DNA from: an uncultured Anaerococcus sp. | GTDB lineage: Bacteria; Bacillota; Clostridia; Tissierellales; Peptoniphilaceae | Length of the DNA: 13,246 bases | Assembly: GCF_937934665.1 (NCBI RefSeq) | Contig: NZ_CALGYW010000065.1 | Location: 1-13,246 of the forward strand | Direction of reading: 5' to 3' | In this document: positions 1 to 5,615 of the stretch, piece by piece | Layout: each line of letters starts with the position of its first letter | Position numbering within the stretch: position 1 is the stretch's first letter | The notes under the pieces: model-generated | What the model saw: only the letters and a program-made list of their open reading frames with translations | Database searches by the model: none | What the model was told of the DNA's origin: nothing | Translations under genes and position numbers: made by a program

Positions 1-5
1 TATTC

Positions 6-69
6 GCGCCTTATAGGCGCTATGCAAACTACCAGCTAAGCTGGTAGTTTTGATTATATAAAATAATCA
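6..69. repeat. Cluster of three perfect hairpins (IS200/IS605-like end suspected)
   Basis: Three perfect inverted repeats follow one another: GCGCC/GGCGC (6-10 and 16-20), an 11-bp stem AAACTACCAGC/GCTGGTAGTTT with a TAA loop (26-36 and 40-50), and TGATTAT/ATAATCA (51-57 and 63-69). The middle one ends in a short T run and could work as a terminator in either direction. Strings of short perfect hairpins like these are typical of the ends of IS200/IS605-family elements. No transposase gene is visible here, so that assignment is inference. It could equally be the terminator region of a gene lying before the window. Confidence 0.4.
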
Positions 70-150
70 AATAACGAGATAGTAGAGGTAGGAAGCCTTG
101 GAAGAAGGGGAGGAAATCGCCAAATAAATTAGAAATTCACTTTTGCCCTG

Positions 151-186
151 AACCCCAAAATCCGGGATACGGGTGGAGGGGTTTTT
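151..186 (+). terminator. Terminator-like hairpin upstream of the OYE gene
   Basis: AACCCC (151-156) pairs with GGGGTT (178-183), with CCG/CGG inside, and a run of five Ts follows (182-186). It reads as a rho-independent terminator on the plus strand, closing whatever is transcribed into the window from the left. The stretch 70-150 between the hairpin cluster and this stem has a purine-rich block and no gene I can support. Confidence 0.5.
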
Positions 187-221
187 GTATGTAATTTTAA
201 CCTTACAAATTATAAATAACA

Positions 222-249
222 TTGATAATTAAAAAATTAATTTTATAAT
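222..249 (+). promoter_or_regulatory. Sigma-A promoter of the OYE gene, flanked by 12-bp direct repeats
   Basis: TTGATA (222-227), a 16-bp spacer and TATAAT (244-249) form a good vegetative promoter, starting transcription near 256 and leaving a leader of about 58 nt. The 12-mer ATTATAAATAAC occurs exactly at 209-220, just before the -35, and again at 253-264, over the expected start point. That placement suggests regulator binding sites, although AT-rich sequence makes chance repeats more likely. Confidence 0.6.
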
Positions 250-313
250 ATGATTATAAATAACGTTTTCAAAGAACTGTTTTACATATAAAAAAATTAG
301 TAAAGGAGATAAT

Positions 314-2261
314 ATGTATCAAAAATTATTTGAACAAGGTAAAATCGGAAAACTCGATATAAAAAGTAGGACTGTCATGCCAGCTATGGGGGGGTAATTA
401 CTCTACAGCTAATGGAGAGGCAACTAACCAAGAGATAGAGTATTATAAGGCACGTGCCAAGGGAGGTATTGGTCTTATCATAACAGGGATAACCAATGTT
501 GATGGAAAGGCTGGAAGAGCTTGTGGTAACCAATTATCAGCAGCTTCTGAGGGTAATGTCAGATCTTTAAGAGAACTTGCTGATGCAGTTCATACTTATG
601 ATACAAAGAGTTTTGGTCAAATCCACCACGCAGGCATTCAAACATCTTCTAGAATCACAGGTTTTAAACCAGAAGGACCATCCGCGCTTGCTTCTAAGGT
701 TGTGGGAGAAGTAGCTCATGAACTTACTATAGAAGAAATCAAAAAGCTAGAGGGTCAATTTATTGCAGCAGCAGTTAGACTTAAAAATGCAGAATTTGAC
801 GGGGTAGAAATCCATGCAGCCCATGGTTATTTAATATCATCCTTCCTAAGCCCACTTACCAATAAAAGAGAAGATGAATATGGAGGCAGTCTAGAAAATA
901 GGATGAGAATCCTTCTAAATATACTAGGAGGTATTAAGGCTTATTGTGGCAAGGACTTTGCAGTAAGTATTAGGCTAAACTCAACTGACCACGTAGAGGG
1001 AGGCTTAGAATTTGAAGAATGTCTTCAAATAGCAAAGATTTTAGAAAAGGCAGGTGCAGATTGTATCAACCTAAGTGGTGGTACTTATGAATCAGGATAT
1101 ACAATTATAGAGCCATCAAGTATTCCTCAAGGATGGAAGAAAGACTATGCTAAAAAGCTAAAAGAAAATCTATCTATACCAGTTATAGCTGTAAATAATA
1201 TCAAGGATCCAGAAGTAGCAGAAGCTCTCTTAGAAGAAGGTGTAAGCGATTATGTAGGACTTGGCAGAGCGTCACTAGCAGATCCAGAATGGACTAACAA
1301 GGCTAAGGCTAATAGAGATAAATATATTAGAAAATGCGTTGGCTGTATGAACTGCTTTGCCCAACTTATGAAATATGATAGACCAGTAACTTGTACTGTA
1401 AATCCTGAGCTTAGCAAGGAATACCTATACACAGACCTTAATAAGCTAATAAATAAAACAGGTGATGGCAAAAAGGTTGTAGTGATAGGAGCAGGACCAG
1501 CAGGTAGTGAAGCAGCACTTGTACTTGCAGATAGAGGTTTCGATGTAACAATTTTTGATAAAAATGAAGGAGCTGGTGGGTCTATTAGATTAGGTGCCAA
1601 GCCACCATTTAAGTCATACTTCAATTCCTACATAGCTATGCTTGAAGCTAGCATGGAGGAAGCGGGTGTAGATATAAGATTTAATGAAGAAGCAGATCTA
1701 GAAAAGGTCAAGACCTTAGATCCATATGGTGTTGTAGTAGCAGTAGGTGGAAAACCAGCTGTACTAGATATCAAGGGACTAACTTGTGACAAAGCATTAA
1801 CTTACGCTGATATCTTATCTGAAGATATTGACTTCACTGGCAAAAACGTGCTAGTAATAGGTGGGGGAGAAACAGGTCTTGAGACAGGCGAGTTCCTCAA
1901 AGATAAGGGCAACGACGTAAAAGTTATAGAAATGCAGGAAGAAATAGGTAAGGAATTAGAAGCAGCAAGCAAGGGCCTAATACTAAAAAGATTTGCTGAT
2001 AAAGGCATACCAGTATTAACAAAGACAACTGTAAAAGAAGTAAATGATGGTAAAGCTAGCCTGGTTAATTTAGAAACTAAAGAAGAAAGTCAAGTTGAAT
2101 TTGACTATATAGTTTTAGCGGTAGGGGTAAAAAATGATCCAGCCTATAATAAAGACTTTATAGATAATTTCGATAAGGTTATAGTAGTTGGAGATGCTAG
2201 AAAACCAAGAAATATAGTTCTAGGAGCTAGAGAAGCCTACGATAAGGCCTTTGTATTTTAG
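314..2261 (+). pseudogene. OYE-type NADH:flavin oxidoreductase / 2,4-dienoyl-CoA reductase family, frameshifted
   Basis: The family has an FMN-binding TIM barrel, a 4Fe-4S cluster and a C-terminal FAD/NAD(P)H domain. It reduces C=C bonds conjugated to a carbonyl (enoates, dienoyl-CoA; BaiCD/BaiH are relatives). Translation should start at ATG 314, 5 nt after AGGAG (304-308), but it stops at TAA 395 after 27 codons. The run of seven Gs at 388-394 shifts the frame. With one G fewer, the reading continues without a break to 2261 and gives 648 aa, the normal family length. In the restored protein: HHAGIQ at about 104, HAAHGYL at about 167, then SFLSPLTNKREDEYGG; cluster cysteines C341, C344, C347 and C359; FAD motif GAGPAG near 391; NAD(P)H motif GGGETG near 515. 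The only downstream ATG with a long ORF (702) would lose 129 residues of the barrel, so it is not a credible start. The substrate cannot be read from sequence. The break may be real decay, phase variation or a homopolymer sequencing error. Confidence 0.85.
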
Positions 2262-2290
2262 TAAAAATAAATAGCATAAAATGATAATTA

Positions 2291-2471
2291 AAAAAGGCTG
2301 GTAGACAATAAAGAATCGTCTCAATACCATTATTGGTTTTAGAAGATATGATGGAATTTGCCCTTTGAAGTTTTGCCTTAAGGATAGTAGGTCTATAGGA
2401 TCTACCTATCTAAAGAGGCAAACTTTCATAGAGAGATACTACTTATTTACAATCTTTACCAGCCTACTTTT
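2291..2471 (+). ncRNA. ssrS: Structured RNA, candidate 6S RNA
   Basis: The stretch of about 180 nt folds into the three-part shape of 6S RNA. A closing stem AGGCTGGTA/TACCAGCCT (2295-2303 with 2457-2465) is extended by AAAA/TTTT. A large open bubble follows, of 62 nt on the 5' side (with a small ACCA/TGGT hairpin at 2326-2337) and 28 nt on the 3' side. A long apical stem pairs 2366-2377 with 2417-2428 and is topped by GATAGTAG/CTACCTATC (2383-2390 with 2402-2410). A -10-like GATAAT lies at 2283-2288, just before the structure; no good -35 is seen. 6S RNA binds sigma-A RNA polymerase by mimicking an open promoter. The call rests on size and topology only; the 5' bubble strand is longer than usual and I did not recognise conserved sequence. 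It may be another structured RNA. Confidence 0.4.
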
Positions 2472-2525
2472 CCTAAAAATATAGGTATTTAAACAAATTT
2501 ATTAAAAAATCTGCGAAAAATTTAA

Positions 2526-2950
2526 ATTTTATGTTTAGAACTAGATTATCTGGGTATCATATTAATAACAGAAAATGAAATAGTTTTCTTACCCACTGGC
2601 ACAGGGATTAAGAAAATTGAATAATATTTATAAAACATTTAGTTTTGATTCTTCTATGGTGAGCTGTTGATTTATAAGTTTCTAGTATATCTACTTTGCT
2701 TATAGATTTATAGAAAAAGTGGTGGAAGATAAGTGTAAAAGATGAGCCATCTGACATTTTTCTATAGGATTTGTTGTAGAAGACGAATTAGAATTTGATG
2801 ATTTTATAAAAAGTTTTGTCAGAACGTTACTAGCAAAAAGAAGATTTCATATATATAAAGAATGTTTCTAAAGTTAAATACTTGTACAGAGAAAGGAAAA
2901 TAAGTGTGATTGAACCTAAATCAGAACGCTGTGCCGGTGGGGAAAAATAA
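2526..2950 (+). pseudogene. Decayed, unidentified protein gene (frame fragments)
   Basis: Three protein-like fragments on the plus strand lie in different frames: 2526-2624 (contains LDYLGIILITENEIVFLP), 2755-2871 (contains VVEDELEFDDFIKSFVRTLL) and 2834-2950 (contains YLYRERKISVIEPKSERC). The last ends at TAA 2948, directly on a strong terminator. There is no start codon with a ribosome binding site and no single ORF of useful length. This pattern suits an old gene broken by several frameshifts and stops. I do not recognise the family; the fragments may even come from more than one gene. Confidence 0.35.
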
Positions 2951-2991
2951 TCGACTTTGAAGTGTAAAGAAATTTCAGAGTCGATTTTTTT
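2949..2991 (+). terminator. Strong intrinsic terminator
   Basis: A stem of about 14 bp, AATCGACTTTGAA with TTCAGAGTCGATT (one G-U pair; 2949-2962 with 2973-2986), runs into a T tract at 2985-2991. It closes the decayed gene. After it, 2992-3190 is very AT-rich and shows only a 12-bp palindrome AAACTATAGTTT at 3065-3076; I see no gene there. Confidence 0.85.
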
Positions 2992-3190
2992 GTGGCTAAT
3001 TTAAAAAATACGTTTCATTAAAACTCTGTTTAATTTATGATTTATTACTTAAATTCTAATTTTGAAACTATAGTTTTTGAAATAAAAAATTAAGGCGTAA
3101 ATTTAATTTTTTTATAATTTAGGATGGATTTATTTATGTTTCTAGATTAAAAAGATTTTACCTAAGATAGATTAGCTACATGAATAATCA

Positions 3191-3199
3191 TGATATAAT
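3191..3199 (+). promoter_or_regulatory. Extended -10 promoter of the acetyltransferase gene
   Basis: TGATATAAT at 3191-3199 is a perfect -10 hexamer with the upstream TG of an extended -10 element. No convincing -35 is seen 17 bp upstream, which is acceptable for this promoter class. Transcription would start near 3206, so the leader to the start codon at 3229 is very short. Confidence 0.6.
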
Positions 3200-3228
3200 G
3201 TTAAAGAGGATTTGAAAAGGATATGGTC

Positions 3229-3945
3229 ATGGATATTAATTTTAAAAAACAGATAATGAATGATTATTCAATAAATAAAGAAGATTATTATTCTGCTAGG
3301 CATATATTTTCTGTTAATCAAGTAGATGAGTCTTTTATGTTTTATGACAAGGCTGACTTTGCCGCTATTTGTACTGCTGGAAAAGTGTTTATGAGATCAG
3401 ATAACCCAGAACTTATGGAAGAGTTAAAGAAAAATTTTAAAGATTATCCAGGAGCTTGGTTTGCAGAGGTGGCTAATATAAGAAAACTTGACAGGATTTT
3501 AGGGAAATATAATATAGAAATTGATAACTTTTTTCCTTTGATGAGCTTTAGTGACAGAGACGTTTCGGTAAAAGACTATGAATTTACAAGGATTAATAGA
3601 GATGTAATATATAATTTTAGGAACAAAACAAAAATGGCCTTTGCTTTTGATGATGACGATAGGTTTGGTCTTCGCTATAATGATGGGGATAAGCTTATAG
3701 CCTTGGCAGGAGCTTCGGTTTCTGGAAAGTACCTTCGGGATATAGGACTTGAAAAATTCTCATTTGAAAATAGATACAAGGGCCTTGCTGCATCTATTTT
3801 AAGGAGCTTATCTTTGTTGATAATTGAAGAAAATGAAAATATAAGTCCGATAACATCTACTCAATTTTCCCATACAAGGTCTATAAATACAGCAATTAGG
3901 GCAGGTTATGATATGAATCTTTGCCTAACAGGAAATGAAAAATAG
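3229..3945 (+). CDS. GNAT-family acetyltransferase-like protein
   Basis: This protein of 238 aa probably acetylates an amine using acetyl-CoA; the substrate is unknown. The C-terminal part carries the family pattern: an RYKGLA acetyl-CoA loop at residues 182-187, a following helix (AASILRSLSLLIIEENENIS), then a TSTQFSHTRSINTAIRAGY stretch that matches the usual GNAT ending in which a late Asn/Ser helix precedes a Gly-Tyr/Phe. The first 110 residues or so are not an obvious GNAT core and may be a second, degenerate GNAT-like lobe. An ATG at 3223 is only 2 nt from the AAAAGG at 3215-3220, whereas ATG 3229 sits 8 nt away, so 3229 is preferred. It is transcribed alone, with a tRNA gene behind it. 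No terminator is seen between it and the tRNA promoter, so read-through into the tRNA is possible. Confidence 0.7.
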   Translation: MDINFKKQIMNDYSINKEDYYSARHIFSVNQVDESFMFYDKADFAAICTAGKVFMRSDNPELMEELKKNFKDYPGAWFAEVANIRKLDRILGKYNIEIDNFFPLMSFSDRDVSVKDYEFTRINRDVIYNFRNKTKMAFAFDDDDRFGLRYNDGDKLIALAGASVSGKYLRDIGLEKFSFENRYKGLAASILRSLSLLIIEENENISPITSTQFSHTRSINTAIRAGYDMNLCLTGNEK

Positions 3946-3968
3946 GATAATATTAATTAATTTTAGCG

Positions 3969-4000
3969 TTGACAAATGAGTCGAAAGAGGTAATTTATAA
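3969..4000 (+). promoter_or_regulatory. Promoter of the tRNA gene
   Basis: A perfect TTGACA at 3969-3974 is followed by TAATTT (3991-3996, 16-bp spacer), overlapping TTATAA at 3995-4000. A consensus -35 and a start point around 4003, some 10 nt before the tRNA, suit a stable-RNA promoter. Confidence 0.55.
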
Positions 4001-4013
4001 GGGTGGGAAATTT

Positions 4014-4089
4014 TGGAATGTAGCCAAGTCGGTAAGGCACCAGATTCTGACTCTGGAGATCACAGGTTCGAATCCTGTCATTCCAGCCA
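4014..4089 (+). tRNA. tRNA-Gln, anticodon CUG
   Basis: A full cloverleaf is visible: acceptor TGGAATG/CATTCCA (4014-4020 with 4079-4085), D stem GCC/GGC, anticodon stem CCAGA/TCTGG around the loop TTCTGAC (anticodon CTG, reading CAG), T arm ACAGG-TTCGAAT-CCTGT, discriminator G4086 and an encoded CCA end (4087-4089). A U1-A72 first pair is a known mark of tRNA-Gln. In an AT-rich genome the main Gln tRNA would be UUG, so this is probably the second, CAG-dedicated isoacceptor. Confidence 0.95.
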
Positions 4090-4096
4090 ATTTATG

Positions 4097-4126
4097 AAGA
4101 CTGTGGATTAAAATCTGCGGTTTTTT
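4097..4126 (+). terminator. Terminator of the tRNA gene
   Basis: CTGTGGATT (4101-4109) pairs with AATCTGCGG (4112-4120) through several G-U pairs, followed by six Ts (4121-4126). Because of the G-U pairs the hairpin forms well only in the plus-strand RNA, so it is directional. The 65 bp after it hold only weak inverted repeats (ATTTGAAT 4142-4149 with ATTCAAAT 4187-4194). Confidence 0.7.
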
Positions 4127-4194
4127 ATTTTTGAAATTTTAATTTGAATATTATATCTTACTTATGATAAAGTATGATACTTAAAAATTCAAAT

Positions 4195-4229
4195 AAAAAC
4201 TGACCCACAGGCCAGTCCTGGAGTCAGTT
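4195..4229 (-). terminator. Terminator of the alcohol dehydrogenase gene
   Basis: AACTGAC (4198-4204) pairs with GTCAGTT (4223-4229), with CAGG/CCTG inside. On the minus strand the stem runs into a tract of five Ts (the As at 4195-4199). It faces the tRNA terminator, so the convergent transcripts are well separated. Confidence 0.8.
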
Positions 4230-4251
4230 CTTATCGGGATTTTAGTTTTTC

Positions 4252-5406
4252 TTAGAAGTCTACCTTTTCGCCGTAGTATGCTGCGTGGTAGATTTTTTTG
4301 ATGTCTTCTGGGCTTGTTTCTCTTGGGTTTGTGAGGGTACAAGCGTCTTTGAAGGCATTTTCACTCATCTTATCTAAAACTTCTAGGAAGTCTTTTTCTT
4401 CGATAACTGTATTTTTACCGTCTTTGATGTTAGCACTTATACCTACAGCCTCGTTTAATTTTCTAACTTCCTCTGCTAGGTCATCGATGCCTAGGATTTT
4501 TTCTATTTTTTCGTATTTATCGCAAGCTTTTCTGTTGTAGTCTATTATATATGGAAGCATGATGGCATTGGCTTCACCATGGGTTAGGTGGAATATTCCG
4601 CCGATTTTGTGGGCCATAGAATGGACTATACCAAGCGATGCGTTGGTAAAGGCCATACCAGCTATACAAGATGCTATGTGCATTTTTTCTCTTGCTTCCA
4701 TGTCATCTCCATTGTCGTAGGCTTTCTTTAGGTATCCAAAAACTAACTCTATAGCTCTAATAGCGTATGGGTCAGTAAAGTCATCTGCAGATGTAGATAC
4801 GAAAGCTTCTACAGCGTGGGTCATTACATCCATACCTGTTGCTGCTGTGATGTGAGCTGGCATGGTTGCTGGGATTCTCATGTCTAGTAGGGCTACTTCT
4901 GGGACAAAGTCAGGGTGAACAAGTGGATATTTGATTTCTTTTTCTGTGTCGGTTATTACAGAGAAAGCTGTGATTTCACTTGCTGTTCCAGATGTAGATG
5001 GGATACAAATCATCTTCGCCTTGGTTTTAAGTGGTGGGTTATCAAAATTTGCAAGTTTTTCAAAATCCCAGTCTGGATATTCATAAAATACCCACATGGC
5101 TTTAGCTGCATCCATTGCTGAGCCACCACCGATAGCTACTATCCATTCTGGTTCAAATTCAGCCATCTTAGCTCCACCAGCTAGGCAGGTTTTAACAGAT
5201 GGGTCTGGTTCAACTCCGTCAATTATTAAAACTTCTATGCCTGCTTTTTCTAGTTGGCTTTTGGCTTCATCTAGGAAACCAAATCTTTTCATAGAAGATC
5301 CACCAGTAACAAGTACTGCTTTTTTGCCCTTTAGGGTTGATAGGTAATCAAGTGCGTTTTCACCGTGGACAATGGTGTTAGGAACTGAAAATGTAGTATA
5401 GGTCAT
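4252..5406 (-). CDS. Iron-containing alcohol dehydrogenase (butanol/1,3-propanediol dehydrogenase type)
   Basis: This cytoplasmic NAD(P)H-dependent enzyme interconverts aldehydes and alcohols; in a fermenter it most likely reoxidises NADH. It has 384 aa, the usual length for group III Fe-ADH. Visible motifs are the nucleotide-binding loop GGGSAMDAAKA (about 93-103), IPSTSGTASE (about 135-144), and the metal ligands D193 and H197 (MDVMTHAVEAF), H262 (IVHSMAHKIGG) and H276 (HLTHGEANA), with the family spacing. The start is ATG 5406, 5 nt behind GGAGG (5412-5416). A longer reading from TTG 5418 would overlap its own ribosome binding site and is rejected. It is a single-gene unit, divergent from the aconitase operon, with a Rex-type operator just after its promoter. 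That fits repression when the NADH/NAD+ ratio is low. The exact substrate cannot be told from sequence. Confidence 0.93.
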   Translation of the reverse strand: MTYTTFSVPNTIVHGENALDYLSTLKGKKAVLVTGGSSMKRFGFLDEAKSQLEKAGIEVLIIDGVEPDPSVKTCLAGGAKMAEFEPEWIVAIGGGSAMDAAKAMWVFYEYPDWDFEKLANFDNPPLKTKAKMICIPSTSGTASEITAFSVITDTEKEIKYPLVHPDFVPEVALLDMRIPATMPAHITAATGMDVMTHAVEAFVSTSADDFTDPYAIRAIELVFGYLKKAYDNGDDMEAREKMHIASCIAGMAFTNASLGIVHSMAHKIGGIFHLTHGEANAIMLPYIIDYNRKACDKYEKIEKILGIDDLAEEVRKLNEAVGISANIKDGKNTVIEEKDFLEVLDKMSENAFKDACTLTNPRETSPEDIKKIYHAAYYGEKVDF

Positions 5407-5425
5407 AAATTCCTCCAAATCTATT

Positions 5426-5443
5426 TTGTTAATTAACTAACAA
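5426..5443. promoter_or_regulatory. Rex operator (redox-sensing repressor site)
   Basis: The 18-bp site TTGTTAATTAACTAACAA matches the Firmicutes Rex consensus TTGTTAA-N4-TTAACAA at 13 of 14 defined positions (C instead of T at 5437). It lies between the -10 and the ribosome binding site of the alcohol dehydrogenase gene, at about +4 to +21 of its transcript, where a bound repressor blocks transcription. Rex leaves DNA when NADH rises, and alcohol dehydrogenases are classical targets. The rex gene itself is not in this window. Confidence 0.8.
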
Positions 5444-5452
5444 TATACTTAT

Positions 5453-5481
5453 AATATACTTCTTTCACAAGTTTATGTAAA
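5453..5481 (-). promoter_or_regulatory. Sigma-A promoter of the alcohol dehydrogenase gene
   Basis: On the minus strand, TTTACA (5476-5481), an exact 17-bp spacer (5459-5475) and TATATT (5453-5458) give a near-consensus vegetative promoter. The start point is near 5446, directly next to the Rex site. Confidence 0.75.
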
Positions 5482-5510
5482 GGTTTACCCAAATAAAAAG
5501 CCTGATTTGT

Positions 5511-5570
5511 ATAAATAAATTTTAAATAATTTTATTTATTAATGGGAAAAATTTAATTTAAAAGTATAAT
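5511..5570 (+). promoter_or_regulatory. Promoter region of the aconitase operon with upstream inverted repeat
   Basis: A perfect TATAAT lies at 5565-5570, but the position 17 bp upstream (5542-5547, ATGGGA) is a poor -35. Just above it a 9-bp perfect inverted repeat, ATAAATAAA (5511-5519) and TTTATTTAT (5531-5539), could bind a regulator. A weak -35 with a dyad upstream would suit activation, but the base bias here makes chance palindromes common. Confidence 0.45.
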
Positions 5571-5615
5571 TAACCATAACTACATTAACACATTCAATAG
5601 ATTAAAGGAGTTATT

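Noticed and set aside
60..190. FMN, cobalamin or T-box riboswitch ahead of the OYE gene
   Set aside because: None of their conserved blocks is present, and the region precedes the gene's own promoter at 222-249, so it would not be in its leader.
702..2261. Independent shorter flavoenzyme starting at ATG 702
   Set aside because: It would lack 129 residues of the FMN barrel including the HHAGIQ segment, and the frame is open back to 396, so it is the shifted remainder of the gene starting at 314.
5407..5418. Four-residue N-terminal extension of the alcohol dehydrogenase from TTG 5418
   Set aside because: The TTG overlaps the GGAGG that serves ATG 5406.
5509..5545. CcpC-type ATAA-N7-TTAT box upstream of aconitase
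   Set aside because: Several ATAA and TTAT tetramers occur but none with the 7-bp spacing; only the 9-bp inverted repeat is left.
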